Positions 35,444-44,146 of a stretch of 64,000 nt of DNA are shown here, piece after piece. The notes below the pieces were generated by a model that did no database searches, was not told where the DNA came from, and saw nothing but the letters and a program-made list of their open reading frames with translations. The first letter of the stretch is position 1. Each line of letters opens with the position of its first letter. A program made the translations under genes and the position numbers. Source of the DNA: Mesorhizobium sp. SARCC-RB16n (GTDB lineage: Bacteria; Pseudomonadota; Alphaproteobacteria; Rhizobiales; Rhizobiaceae); NCBI RefSeq assembly GCF_008520305.1, contig NZ_ML703277.1, forward strand, positions 1 to 64,000, written 5' to 3'.

Positions 35444-36277
35444 ATGAACGCACATACGATACCCGAACTGCGCTATGCGATGAGCCGCGAGGCCATCATC
35501 GGCCACGAAACCGCCTGGAAAGTGTCGAGCTTCGGCGTTGCGCAGTATCTGCATGGCTATGATCCGGCACTGCTTGCCGCGATCGAGGAGGCCGCCCTGA
35601 AGCTCAAGGCCAGCCATGCCGTGCACAAGCACCTCGATCTGACCTTTATCACCGGCGCCGACCGTTTCATCCCCGAAATCAAGGAGTTGCTGAACGACAA
35701 GTTGCGCCTGGAGCGGCTGTCCGACATGATGGGCACGAAGCTCGAGCCCTATCCGCTGTCGATCGTCGGCTCGACCGTTACCTTCATGAATCCCAGGGAT
35801 GGCGCCGTCGAATGGCATTGCGACGGCGTTCCTGTGACCGAGCTCATTCCACTGTCGATCAGCGATCCGCTGGTCGGCGGCCATCTCGAAATCTATTGCC
35901 ACGATTCCGAGACCGGCCGCGCCATTCTCGAATCCGGCCGTGAGATTCCGCGCAACCGCATCATGCGCATCGATCACAAGATGAACTACGCGACCCTCGG
36001 GCAGTTCCTGGGCGTCCTGCACCGCACGGCGCCGATTCAGTTCGGCGAGCGCGTCACGCTGGTGCTCAACCAGCGCTCCGTGGCCAAGCCCTATGTCGAC
36101 GATAACCGGATGTTCTATCTTGCCGCCGACAACGATCACGACCGCGAGTGGGTCAAAGAGCTGGCCGAAGATGTATGGACCAACCAGCTGCCGGCCTATC
36201 GCCGGTTCGAAGCGGAGCATCCGACGCCGGCCGCCGCCGAAGCGGCGGTTCCGGGGGGAGCCAGAGAATCATGGTAG
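35444..36277 (+). CDS. Putative Fe(II)/2-oxoglutarate-dependent oxygenase
   Basis: A 277-residue protein that I cannot assign to a named family, but the facial triad of the double-stranded beta-helix fold is visible: WHCDG with His125 and Asp127, a distal His193 in GVLHRTAP, and Arg203 or Arg211 (RVTLVLNQRS) as the 2-oxoglutarate ligand. HxD rather than HxG favours hydroxylation over halogenation. ATG at 35444 follows a GGAGAAG ribosome-binding site. It is divergent from a LysR and upstream of an EamA permease, so a regulated small-molecule hydroxylase with its exporter (perhaps amino-acid-derived) is plausible inference. Confidence 0.6.
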   Translation: MNAHTIPELRYAMSREAIIGHETAWKVSSFGVAQYLHGYDPALLAAIEEAALKLKASHAVHKHLDLTFITGADRFIPEIKELLNDKLRLERLSDMMGTKLEPYPLSIVGSTVTFMNPRDGAVEWHCDGVPVTELIPLSISDPLVGGHLEIYCHDSETGRAILESGREIPRNRIMRIDHKMNYATLGQFLGVLHRTAPIQFGERVTLVLNQRSVAKPYVDDNRMFYLAADNDHDREWVKELAEDVWTNQLPAYRRFEAEHPTPAAAEAAVPGGARESW

Positions 36278-36282
36278 CGATC

Positions 36283-36372
36283 CATGATCCCGAAAAGTGG
36301 GAACCGGTTTTCGGCCAGGATCATGGCCGAACGCGGAGATAGGGATCCATGCCGATTCCTTCGGCATGGATC
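36283..36372. repeat. Composite palindromic repeat inserted at the oxygenase-EamA junction
   Basis: Hairpin one (36283-36325) pairs CATGATCC with GGATCATG and CCGAAAA with TTTTCGG. Hairpin two (36344-36372) pairs GATCCATGCCGA with TCGGCATGGATC (12-bp arms, 5-base loop). The core resembles the element at 11677-11724 (CCCGxAAxGTG...CCGGTTxxCGG) with different outer arms. Such elements are dispersed in Rhizobiales. Here it begins six bases after the oxygenase stop and reaches into the EamA coding frame. Confidence 0.8.
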
Positions 36373-37249
36373 AGGCTCGATATCCGCGCTGGTCTTCGCA
36401 ACCGGCGCGGTGGCGCTGTGGTCGACAAATGCGCTGGTTGGCAAATCCCTGCTGGCCAGTCACCCGGTGTCGCAGGTGCAGTTCCTGCAGTTTGTAGGGG
36501 CTGCCCTGGTCTTCGCGATCATCCGGTCGATGAGCCGCGAGAAAGCCGCAGCGGTCACGGCGGGCACCGCGCTAGTATCGCTCGCGGTCGGCTTCATCGG
36601 TCTCGTCGGCACCATGGTGCTGCAATATATCGCCTTTGCCTCGATGCCGGTGATTGAAGCCAATCTCGTGGCCTACACTTGGCCCTTGATGGTTGCCGCG
36701 GCAGTGATCGCCTTCGAAAATCCCCGGCGTCCGGCTTTGCTGGGCCTTGCCGCGGCCCTTGGGTTCGTCGGTGTCGTGCTGGTGATTTCGGGTGGACGTG
36801 ACCGCACCTGGTTCCAGGGTGATCTCGCCGGCTATTTGGCCGCATTCGGGTCTGCGCTGTGCATGGCTTTCTATTCGGTGATGGTGGGACGGCTCGCCAC
36901 GTCGCCGGACCGCCTGTTGCTGCCGTCGTCGCTGGTTGGCGTCGCCTTGACGCTTATTTGGTCCGCTCGCGAAGGCGTCGCCTGGCCCACCGGGGTGGAT
37001 CTGGCCCTCGGGCTCTATCTCGGCGTCGGCCCGATGGGGCTGGGTTATTACTTCTGGTCGCGCGCCTTGAAGCTCGGGGGCAGCGGCAAGGTGGCTGTCG
37101 TTGCCTATCTCACGCCGATCGCATCGACGCTGCTGTTGACCTTGTCCGGCGAACGGCTGACGACGACCGCCATCGCCGGAGCCGTCCTCGTGATTGGCAG
37201 TTGTGTCGCGGTCGGCCTGGAGCGTTCGGAGGCGCAAGACTATGTTTGA
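36323..37249 (+). CDS. EamA-domain (DMT superfamily) permease
   Basis: Inner-membrane drug/metabolite transporter with ten helices in two EamA repeats (first helix ISALVFATGAVALWSTNAL; second repeat begins near GDLAGYLAAFGSALCMAFY; last helix AIAGAVLVIGSCVAVGL). The frame opens at 36284, but residues before the first helix are encoded by the repeat element, so the true start is unclear: ATG at 36323 (in the repeat, weak AGGA upstream) is used here. The original start may have been overwritten. It follows the oxygenase gene and overlaps the next small gene by eight bases; export of a small metabolite is likely. Confidence 0.8.
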   Translation: MAERGDRDPCRFLRHGSGSISALVFATGAVALWSTNALVGKSLLASHPVSQVQFLQFVGAALVFAIIRSMSREKAAAVTAGTALVSLAVGFIGLVGTMVLQYIAFASMPVIEANLVAYTWPLMVAAAVIAFENPRRPALLGLAAALGFVGVVLVISGGRDRTWFQGDLAGYLAAFGSALCMAFYSVMVGRLATSPDRLLLPSSLVGVALTLIWSAREGVAWPTGVDLALGLYLGVGPMGLGYYFWSRALKLGGSGKVAVVAYLTPIASTLLLTLSGERLTTTAIAGAVLVIGSCVAVGLERSEAQDYV

Positions 37250-37445
37250 CGACAATGAACGTCTCGCCAGGCAGGAAGCGCATTGGCTCATCAAGGAATT
37301 CGGCGCCGAGGCACCGCTTTACGCCGCGATGAAAGCCGAAAAGGCGATTGAACAGAAGGATTTTGGGCGTTGCGCCCGCTGGAAGCGTATTCTTGAGATA
37401 TTGGCGGATGGTCGGACAACCAAATCTGCCGCTTCCAAGTATTAG
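37242..37445 (+). CDS. Conserved-looking 67-residue hypothetical protein
   Basis: A small soluble helical protein starting MFDDNERLARQEAHWLIKEFG and containing YAAMKAEKAIEQKDFGRCARWKRILEILA. The (Y/A)AMxAExxxxxxDxxGxxxWKRIL pattern recurs, from memory, in small Rhizobiales hypothetical proteins, so the gene looks real; function unknown. It starts inside the last codons of the EamA gene (8-base overlap), which suggests translational coupling. It lies ahead of mucR. Confidence 0.65.
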   Translation: MFDDNERLARQEAHWLIKEFGAEAPLYAAMKAEKAIEQKDFGRCARWKRILEILADGRTTKSAASKY

Positions 37446-37490
37446 ATTTTCTAATTTGCGCGACGTCGATTTCCCATAAAAATAGTTGAT

Positions 37491-37520
37491 GCCAAGTCTT
37501 GATTCGTGTCGGGACTTGGC
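37491..37520. promoter_or_regulatory. Inverted repeat upstream of mucR
   Basis: GCCAAGTC and GACTTGGC are perfect 8-bp arms separated by 14 bases. It lies 78 bases before the mucR start, after a short AT-rich stretch, in the 150-base gap after the 67-residue gene. It could be an operator or a weak terminator; no T run follows. Confidence 0.35.
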
Positions 37521-37597
37521 GGTCCGTTGGGGGACGCGGTTAAAGAGATACATCGACAAAAGTCTTCACTGGGGTAGATGACTTTGTCACAAATAAG

Positions 37598-38059
37598 GTG
37601 AAAGAATTGTCAAATATCGAGGATAAGATCGTTATCGAGCTAACCGCCGATATTGTCTCGGCTTATGTAGGCAACAATCCGCTTCCGGCTTCCGGCCTGC
37701 CTGACCTGATTGCCAGCGTCAGCGCCTCGGTCCGCAAGCTGGCTGGTGCGACCGTCGTGGAAAGCCCGAGCCTGGTTCCGGCCGTAAATCCGAAAAAGTC
37801 GGTGTTTCCCGACTACATCATCTGCCTGGAGGACGGGAAGAAGTTCAAGTCGCTCAAGCGACACCTCAGGACAGACTACGGTTTGAGCCCGGACGACTAT
37901 CGCGCCAAATGGGGCTTGCCGCCGGACTATCCGATGGTCGCGCCGAATTACTCGGCGACCCGGTCGGCGCTGGCGAAATCGACGGGACTTGGCCGCAAGC
38001 CGGCCGCTGCGCCGGCGGTCGTGGCCAAGGCGACAAAGCGTGGCAAGGCCACTGCCTGA
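37598..38059 (+). CDS. MucR/Ros family transcriptional regulator
   Basis: A 153-residue regulator of the MucR/Ros group, which in rhizobia controls exopolysaccharide, motility and symbiosis genes. The N-terminal part (VIELTADIVSAYVGNNPLP) is the oligomerising region. The C-terminal zinc-finger-like domain reads CLEDGKKFKSLKRHLRTDYGLSPDDYRAKW. Compared with Ros (two Cys, two His) it keeps one Cys and one His, with Asp replacing the second Cys, so the metal site is atypical, as reported for some Mesorhizobium Ros homologues. It starts at GTG 37598, or at TTG 37607, which has a better AAGGTG ribosome-binding site. A Lys/Ala-rich tail follows. Confidence 0.9.
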   Translation: MKELSNIEDKIVIELTADIVSAYVGNNPLPASGLPDLIASVSASVRKLAGATVVESPSLVPAVNPKKSVFPDYIICLEDGKKFKSLKRHLRTDYGLSPDDYRAKWGLPPDYPMVAPNYSATRSALAKSTGLGRKPAAAPAVVAKATKRGKATA

Positions 38060-38196
38060 GGCCTTGCTGGCCGGTATGGCAGGCCACTGATCGGCTGCTC
38101 TGAACGGCGCATTGTGTGCGCCGTTTCCAGGCCTTGTGCGGCCAACTGGCCCGCAAGGTCTTGCGAAGCGTTGATGTCCAGTGCAAAAGCGCGGCC

Positions 38197-40074
38197 ATGC
38201 TTATCATCAATGACCTTTCACTCCGCATGGCGGGGCGCTTGCTTCTCGACCACGCCTCGCTCACCTTGCCGGCCGGCACCAAGGCCGGCCTTGTCGGCCG
38301 CAACGGCACCGGCAAGTCGACCCTGTTCAAGGCAATAACAGGCGATTTTCCGTCCGAGACCGGCTCGATCAGCCTGCCGAAAAACACACGCATCGGTCAG
38401 GTGGCGCAGGAAGCACCGGGAACCGAGGACCCGTTGATCGAGATCGTGCTCAAGGCCGACCTTGAGCGCTCCGCGCTGCTCGAAGAAGAAAAGACGGCAA
38501 CCGATCCGCACCGCATCGCCCACATTCACATGCGGTTGGCCGACATCGACGCCCATTCGGCCGAGTCGCGCGCGGCCACCATCCTCGCCGGCCTCGGCTT
38601 CGACGACGCCGCGCAACGCCGTCCGGCCTCGTCCTTCTCCGGGGGCTGGCGCATGCGCGTTGCGTTGGCCGCCGTGCTGTTTTCAGAGCCGGATCTCCTG
38701 CTGCTCGACGAGCCGACCAACTATCTCGACCTCGAAGGCACGCTCTGGCTGGAAAACTACGTTTCAAAGTATCCGCACACGGTGCTGCTGATTTCGCACG
38801 ACCGCGATCTGCTCAACCGTGCGGTCAATTCGATCGTTCACCTAGACCAGAAGAAGCTGACGTTCTGGCGCGGCGGCTACGACCAGTTCGAGCGCCAGTA
38901 CACCGAGCAGAAGGAACTGCAGGAAAAGGGCCGCGTCAAGCAGGAAGCCGCCCGCAAGCACATGGAATCCTTCGTCGAGCGGTTTCGCGCCAAGGCCTCC
39001 AAGGCAAGACAGGCACAGTCGCGCATCAAGGCGTTGGAAAAGATGAAGCCGATCTCGGCAATCGTCAACGACACGGTACGGCCGTTCTCTTTCCCCGAAC
39101 CTGTGAAGACGGTGGCCTCGCCGATCGTGGCGCTGAACAACGTCAATGTCGGCTATACCGAGGGCCAGCCGATCCTGAAGAAGATGACGCTGCGCATCGA
39201 CGCCGACGACCGCATCGCGCTGCTCGGCGCCAATGGCAACGGCAAGTCGACCTTCGCCAAACTGCTGTCGGGCCGTCTGAAGCAGGAGACCGGCACCATG
39301 ACGGTGGCGCCCGGTTTGAAGGTAGCGATCTTCGCCCAGCACCAGCTCGACGACCTTCGCCCTGAGGAAAATGCCTATGAGCATGTCCGCCGGCTGATGC
39401 CGGAGGCGCCGGAATCCAAGGTGCGCGGCCGCGTCGCCCAGTTCGGTCTCACGACCGAGAAGATGAATACGCCCGCCAAGGATCTGTCCGGTGGCGAGAA
39501 GGCACGGCTTTTGATGGGCCTGTCCGCCTTCGAGGGGCCGAACCTGTTCATCCTCGACGAGCCGACCAACCACCTCGACATCGACAGCCGCGAATCGCTG
39601 ATCCATGCGCTGAACGAATTTCCCGGCGCCGTTATCCTGATCTCGCACGACCGCCATTTGCTCGAGGCGACAGCCGACCGGCTGTGGCTGGTCAAGGACG
39701 GTGCGGTCAATCCCTATGACGGCGACCTCGAGGACTACAAGACACTGGTCACCGGCGTGTCCGGCGACCGTCGCGGCAAGCGCGAGGCCGACAAGGCGTC
39801 AAAGGCTGACCGCCGCCGCGATGCGGCCGCGCGCCGTGCCGCGTTCGAACCATTGGCCAAGGAGATCCGCGCCACTGAGGCGCTGATGGACCGCATCCGC
39901 AAGCGCATCGACGGCATCGAGGACGAACTATCCAACCCGGCGGTCTACGAGAAGGATCCGTCGACGGCGACAAGGTTGGCCAAGGAACGCTCGCAGCTTG
40001 CGCAGACGCTTGCCGGCCACGAGGAAAAATGGCTGACCATGTCCGCGGAGTATGAGGAAGGCACGGCGGAGTAG
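38197..40074 (+). CDS. ABC-F family ATPase
   Basis: A 625-residue cytoplasmic protein of two fused ABC domains without membrane parts, of the Uup/YheS-like ABC-F type that acts on ribosomes. First domain: GRNGTGKST (about 39-47), SFSGGWRMRVALA, LLLLDEPTNYLDLE. Second domain: GANGNGKST, LSGGEKARLLM, FILDEPTNHLDID. The linker between them is charged (GRVKQEAARKHMESFVERFRAKASKARQ), as in ABC-F arms. The C-terminus is a coiled coil (ADKASKADRRRDAAARRA, then EALMDRIRKRIDGIEDEL). ATG at 38197 is preferred to a longer in-frame start at 38116. Confidence 0.92.
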   Translation: MLIINDLSLRMAGRLLLDHASLTLPAGTKAGLVGRNGTGKSTLFKAITGDFPSETGSISLPKNTRIGQVAQEAPGTEDPLIEIVLKADLERSALLEEEKTATDPHRIAHIHMRLADIDAHSAESRAATILAGLGFDDAAQRRPASSFSGGWRMRVALAAVLFSEPDLLLLDEPTNYLDLEGTLWLENYVSKYPHTVLLISHDRDLLNRAVNSIVHLDQKKLTFWRGGYDQFERQYTEQKELQEKGRVKQEAARKHMESFVERFRAKASKARQAQSRIKALEKMKPISAIVNDTVRPFSFPEPVKTVASPIVALNNVNVGYTEGQPILKKMTLRIDADDRIALLGANGNGKSTFAKLLSGRLKQETGTMTVAPGLKVAIFAQHQLDDLRPEENAYEHVRRLMPEAPESKVRGRVAQFGLTTEKMNTPAKDLSGGEKARLLMGLSAFEGPNLFILDEPTNHLDIDSRESLIHALNEFPGAVILISHDRHLLEATADRLWLVKDGAVNPYDGDLEDYKTLVTGVSGDRRGKREADKASKADRRRDAAARRAAFEPLAKEIRATEALMDRIRKRIDGIEDELSNPAVYEKDPSTATRLAKERSQLAQTLAGHEEKWLTMSAEYEEGTAE

Positions 40075-40168
40075 GGACGAGCGCTTCTTCCTTCTCCCAC
40101 AACAAGGGGAGAAGGGATGGCGCCATCTGGCCCTACACGTGACCATCATAAACGGCTAGTTTGCCCCC

Positions 40169-42289
40169 ATGAACCAGCACGCGAACCTCCGCATCGGCCA
40201 TTCTGCCTGTCCGCATGATTGCCCGTCGACCTGCGCGCTCGAGGTCGAACTGCTCGACGGCAACCGCATCGGCCGCGTCCATGGCGCCAAGGCCAACAGC
40301 TACACATCGGGCGTCGTCTGCGCCAAGGTCGCCCGCTATGCCGACCGTGTCCACCATCCCGATCGTTTGCTGAAGCCGCTGGTGCGCAAGGGCGGCAAGG
40401 GTGACGGCGTCTGGAAAGAAGCCAGCTGGGAGGCCGCCCTCGACCTCGTCGCTGAAAAGTTCGTTGCCGCCGAGGAGAAGTATGGCTCGGAGACGGTCTG
40501 GCCTTATTACTATGCCGGCACGATGGGGCTGGTGCAGCGCGACGGCATCGACCGGCTGCGCCACGCCAAGAAATATTCAGGCTTCTTCGGGTCGATCTGC
40601 ACCAATCTCGCCTGGACCGGCTGGATGATGGGGGCGGGCGCCTTGCGCGGTCCCGATCCGCGCGAGATGGCCAAGTCCGACTGCGTCGTGATCTGGGGCA
40701 CCAATGCCGTGGTCACGCAGGTCAATGTGATGACCCATGCAATCAAGGCGCGCAAGGAGCGCGGCGCGAAAATCGTCGTCATCGACGTCTATGAAAACGC
40801 CACCATGAAACAGGCCGACATGGGCTTGGTGCTGAAGCCGGGCACCGACGGTGCGCTGGCCTGCGCCGTGATGCATGTGCTGTTTCGCGAGGGCATGGCC
40901 GATCGCGCCTATCTCGAAAAATACACTGACGACCCCAAGGGACTGGAAGCGCATCTGAAGACGCGCACGCCGGAATGGGCCTCTCTCATCACTGGCCTTG
41001 GCGTTGCCGAGATCGAGGCCTTCGCGCGATTGGTCGGCACGACCAAGAAGACCTATTTCCGCCTCGGCTATGGCTTTGCGCGGCAGCGCAACGGCGCCGT
41101 CAACATGCATGCGGCGTCCTGCATCGCCGCGGTCACCGGCGCCTGGCAATATGAGGGCGGCGGCGCCTTTCATTCCAATTCCGGCATCTTCAAGCTCAAC
41201 CAGGATGTGCTGGAAGGCACAAGGATGCGCGATCCCTCGATCCGCTATCTCGACCATTCGCGCATCGGCCCGGTGCTGACCGGCGCCAGCGACGCGCTCT
41301 ATGGCGGACCGCCGGTGACCGCGATGCTGATCCAGAACACCAATCCGGTGAATGTCGCGCCCGAGCAGCGGCTGGTGAAGCAGGGCTTTCTGCGCGACGA
41401 TTTGTTCGCCTGCGTGCACGAGCAGTTCATGACCGACACGGCCAAGCTCGCCGATGTCGTACTGCCGGCGACGATGTTCGTCGAGCATGACGACATATAC
41501 AAGGGCGGCGGCAACCAGCACATCACGCTCGGCCCCAAGCTGATCGAGCCGCCGGAAGGGCCGCGCACCAACCATTTCGTCATCGAGCAACTGGCTGGGC
41601 GCCTTGGTGTCGCCGATCGTCCGGGCTTCGGCCTCACCGAGCAGCAGCATATCGACATCATTCTGGGCAAGCGCGGGCTGGGCAGCTTCGACTCCTTGAA
41701 GGAAGAGAAGTGGATCGACCTCCAGCCGGATTTCGACACGGCGCATTTTATCCGGGGCTTTGGCCATGCGGACGGCAAATTCCGTTTCCGCGCCGACTGG
41801 ACGGGCCAGCCGGCTCCCAACCGGCCGCCGAAGAGCATGGGCCTGTTCGGCCCGGTGGCCCGATTGCCTGAATTTCCCGATCATGTCGACCTGATCGAGG
41901 TGGCCGACGAAGCCCATCCGTTCCGACTGACGACCTCGCCGGCGCGCAACTTCCTCAACTCGACCTTTTCCGAGACACCGGTGTCGAAGGCCAAGGAGGG
42001 CCGCCCGGAGCTCCTGCTGCATCCTGACGATGCGGCGGCTCTCGATCTTGCAGACGGCGACCGTGTCGAAATCGGCAACATGCGCGGCGAGGTGGTGCTG
42101 CATGTCAAGCTGTTTGATGGCATCAAGCGTGGCGTCGTGATCGCCGAAGGCATCTGGCCCAACAGCGCGCATGAGCGCGGCGAGGGCATCAATGTGCTGA
42201 CCGGCGCCGACGCCCCCGCACCCTATGGCGGCGCTGCCTTCCACGACAACAAAGTGTGGCTGCGCCGGGCGGGTGAGCTGGCGGCCTAG
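40169..42289 (+). CDS. Molybdopterin oxidoreductase (DMSO-reductase family)
   Basis: A 706-residue cytoplasmic Mo-bis-MGD oxidoreductase, by family likeness. The N-terminal [4Fe-4S] motif is Cys14, Cys18, Cys22, Cys51. Mo-cofactor domains follow (AGTMGLVQRDG, VVIWGTNAVVTQ, LIQNTNPVNVAPE, ADVVLPATMFVEHDDIY) and a C-terminal aspartate-decarboxylase-like domain (LDLADGDRVEIGN). There is no Tat signal. The catalytic ligand residue is not identified with certainty. Cofactor genes moaD/moaE are 11 kb upstream in the window. The substrate is unknown; related cytoplasmic enzymes are annotated as BisC/YyaE-like. It ends near the convergent flavin monooxygenase gene. Confidence 0.9.
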   Translation: MNQHANLRIGHSACPHDCPSTCALEVELLDGNRIGRVHGAKANSYTSGVVCAKVARYADRVHHPDRLLKPLVRKGGKGDGVWKEASWEAALDLVAEKFVAAEEKYGSETVWPYYYAGTMGLVQRDGIDRLRHAKKYSGFFGSICTNLAWTGWMMGAGALRGPDPREMAKSDCVVIWGTNAVVTQVNVMTHAIKARKERGAKIVVIDVYENATMKQADMGLVLKPGTDGALACAVMHVLFREGMADRAYLEKYTDDPKGLEAHLKTRTPEWASLITGLGVAEIEAFARLVGTTKKTYFRLGYGFARQRNGAVNMHAASCIAAVTGAWQYEGGGAFHSNSGIFKLNQDVLEGTRMRDPSIRYLDHSRIGPVLTGASDALYGGPPVTAMLIQNTNPVNVAPEQRLVKQGFLRDDLFACVHEQFMTDTAKLADVVLPATMFVEHDDIYKGGGNQHITLGPKLIEPPEGPRTNHFVIEQLAGRLGVADRPGFGLTEQQHIDIILGKRGLGSFDSLKEEKWIDLQPDFDTAHFIRGFGHADGKFRFRADWTGQPAPNRPPKSMGLFGPVARLPEFPDHVDLIEVADEAHPFRLTTSPARNFLNSTFSETPVSKAKEGRPELLLHPDDAAALDLADGDRVEIGNMRGEVVLHVKLFDGIKRGVVIAEGIWPNSAHERGEGINVLTGADAPAPYGGAAFHDNKVWLRRAGELAA

Positions 42290-42354
42290 CGTCGTCGGTC
42301 TTCGGCATGATGCTCAGGACATCGCCCGCTGCGGATTGAGAGCGCGGCCCAACT

Positions 42355-43530
42355 TCATACCGGCAGGGTTTCGACCGCCTTTTTCCTGTTTTGCCGCTGA
42401 CGGATGTCGTTTGCGACCGCCTGGGCTTCGATGCCGATTTCGCGCAGCAACCCGGTGACCGCGTTGTGAAAGCCGACCAGGTAGAGGCCGAGATCCGAGG
42501 CGCGCGCATTGACGCCGCTGGGACCCGGCTCGATGGCGGGTTCGAGGAACCTGGCATAGCCAGGCCGGTAGCCGGTGGCGAAGAGGATGGTGTCGAATTC
42601 GCCGTGCCTGCCGTCCGCAAAACGGGCGCCGCGTTCCGAAATCTCGGCGATGTCGGGCGCCACCTTGATCGCGCCTTCGCGGATCTTGCCGATGGTACCG
42701 ACATCGATCACCGGAATGCGCGACGAAAGGGCGATCTGCTGCAGCAATCCGTGCTTCGGCCGTCTGAGCCCAAATTTCTCCAGCCTGCCCAGCACCAGAT
42801 CGAGGATGATGGGGAACTGGGCGTCATTGATGCGCTGCGGCCCGAGCCGTGTCGCCATGCCGACCATCTGGATCGGCACGCCGAACAATTCGCGCGGCAC
42901 GATGTGAACGCCGTCGCGCACCGAGATCGTCGGTCGGGCACCGCCTTCAGCCAGATCGAGCGCGATCTCCGCACCGGTGTTGCCCATGCCGATGATCAGC
43001 ACCGATTGACCGGCAAAAGGCGTGGCGTTGCGATAGTCGGCGCTGTGCAGCGTCTTGCCCTTGAAGGCTTCGAGGCCGGCGAATCTGGGCAGCAAGGGCT
43101 CTGCATTGTAGCCGGACGCGATCACCACATGCGAAGCGCGTAAGGGACCGGACGTCGATTCCACCCGCCAGCCGCGGCCCTCCCGGGCGATCGTCCGCAC
43201 CGTTTCGCCGAAGCGGGGCTCGAGGTCGAAACGTTTTGCGTAAGTGTCGAGATACTCGACCACGAGATGGCGCGGCACATAGCGTGGATAATCCCTGGGG
43301 AACGGGACGAAGGGCAGCGACGAGTAGCGCTTGGTCGTATGCAGATGCACGCGCTCGTAGTGGCGCCGCCAGGCTGGCGCGGCCTGCTGCTCCTTTTCGA
43401 GCATGACGAAATCCAGCCCGGCTTGCCGCAGGCAGGCCGCAACCGCCAGGCCCGCCGGCCCCGCACCGATGATCGCAACCGTGGTGCTGTCCCGCAACCG
43501 CGCCTCCGCCGCCATTTGCCGGCGCACCAT
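42355..43530 (-). CDS. Flavin-containing monooxygenase / NAD(P)/FAD-dependent oxidoreductase (CzcO-like)
   Basis: A 391-residue enzyme with two nucleotide-binding folds: FAD-binding IIGAGPAGLAV (GAGPAG at 22-27) and NADPH-binding LIIGMGNTGAEIALDLA near 174-190. The ERVHLHTTKRYSSLPFVPFP segment and the C-terminal ATGYRPGY motif mark the FMO/YUCCA-like branch. In bacteria such proteins are usually named CzcO or YhiN-like and substrates are rarely known. Start at 43530 (ATG) or 43515 (ATG). The gene ends 66 bases from the end of the convergent molybdopterin gene and lies 28 bases downstream of the Lrp gene, so it may share the Lrp transcript. Confidence 0.88.
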   Translation of the reverse strand: MVRRQMAAEARLRDSTTVAIIGAGPAGLAVAACLRQAGLDFVMLEKEQQAAPAWRRHYERVHLHTTKRYSSLPFVPFPRDYPRYVPRHLVVEYLDTYAKRFDLEPRFGETVRTIAREGRGWRVESTSGPLRASHVVIASGYNAEPLLPRFAGLEAFKGKTLHSADYRNATPFAGQSVLIIGMGNTGAEIALDLAEGGARPTISVRDGVHIVPRELFGVPIQMVGMATRLGPQRINDAQFPIILDLVLGRLEKFGLRRPKHGLLQQIALSSRIPVIDVGTIGKIREGAIKVAPDIAEISERGARFADGRHGEFDTILFATGYRPGYARFLEPAIEPGPSGVNARASDLGLYLVGFHNAVTGLLREIGIEAQAVANDIRQRQNRKKAVETLPV

Positions 43531-43558
43531 GTCAGAAACCCGGCAGTGGCGCCACCGA

Positions 43559-44038
43559 TCATCCAGGCAGCGGCACGGTCAATCCGACCTTCACACGGTC
43601 CATGGCGACGAAGGTGCGGAACTTCCGCACATTGTTGCTGCCGAAGAACAGTTTTCGCGTCAGCGCCTCGTAGGCGCCCATGTCAGCCACCGTGATGACG
43701 AGGATAAAGTCGGCCTCGCCGGTGACATAATAGCATTGCTGCACCTGCGGCTCTGCCGAGAATTGTCGCTTGGCCGCATCGATCAGTTCGGTGCGTTCGC
43801 TCTCCAGCTCGACCTCGACGAAAATAGTGATGGGCTGGCCGACGGCCGCAGGGTCGATGTTTGCGACATTGCCGGCAATGACGCCGGTCTGCTCCATGCG
43901 CTTGATGCGGCGCTGCACGGCCGGGGCCGACAGGTTCACCGCTTCGCCGATCAGGCGCTGCGGCGTCGTGTTGTCCCGCTGCAGGATGGCAAGGATGGCG
44001 AGATCGAAACTGTCGAGTGAAGGGGGCGGCTGAGGCAC
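43559..44038 (-). CDS. Lrp/AsnC family transcriptional regulator
   Basis: A 159-residue regulator: N-terminal HTH (LDSFDLAILAILQRDNTTPQRLIGEAVNLSAPAVQRRIKRMEQTGVIAG) and a C-terminal RAM domain (ITIFVEVELESER..., VQQCYYVTGEADFILVI). The open frame reaches TTG 44059, but GTG at 44038 has a clear AGGAT ribosome-binding site six bases upstream and is preferred. The gene diverges from the diaminopropionate ammonia-lyase operon across 108 bases, so it very likely senses an amino acid and controls that operon. Confidence 0.9.
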   Translation of the reverse strand: MPQPPPSLDSFDLAILAILQRDNTTPQRLIGEAVNLSAPAVQRRIKRMEQTGVIAGNVANIDPAAVGQPITIFVEVELESERTELIDAAKRQFSAEPQVQQCYYVTGEADFILVITVADMGAYEALTRKLFFGSNNVRKFRTFVAMDRVKVGLTVPLPG

Positions 44039-44146
44039 TGGCGTATCCTGACGAAACAAACTTGCATTTGGGAAGCCGAATTACAGCGCTTTTTGCGCGT
44101 ATCCTGCAATATCTTCTCTCGGACGACGCCGAGGAGGAAACCGTCG

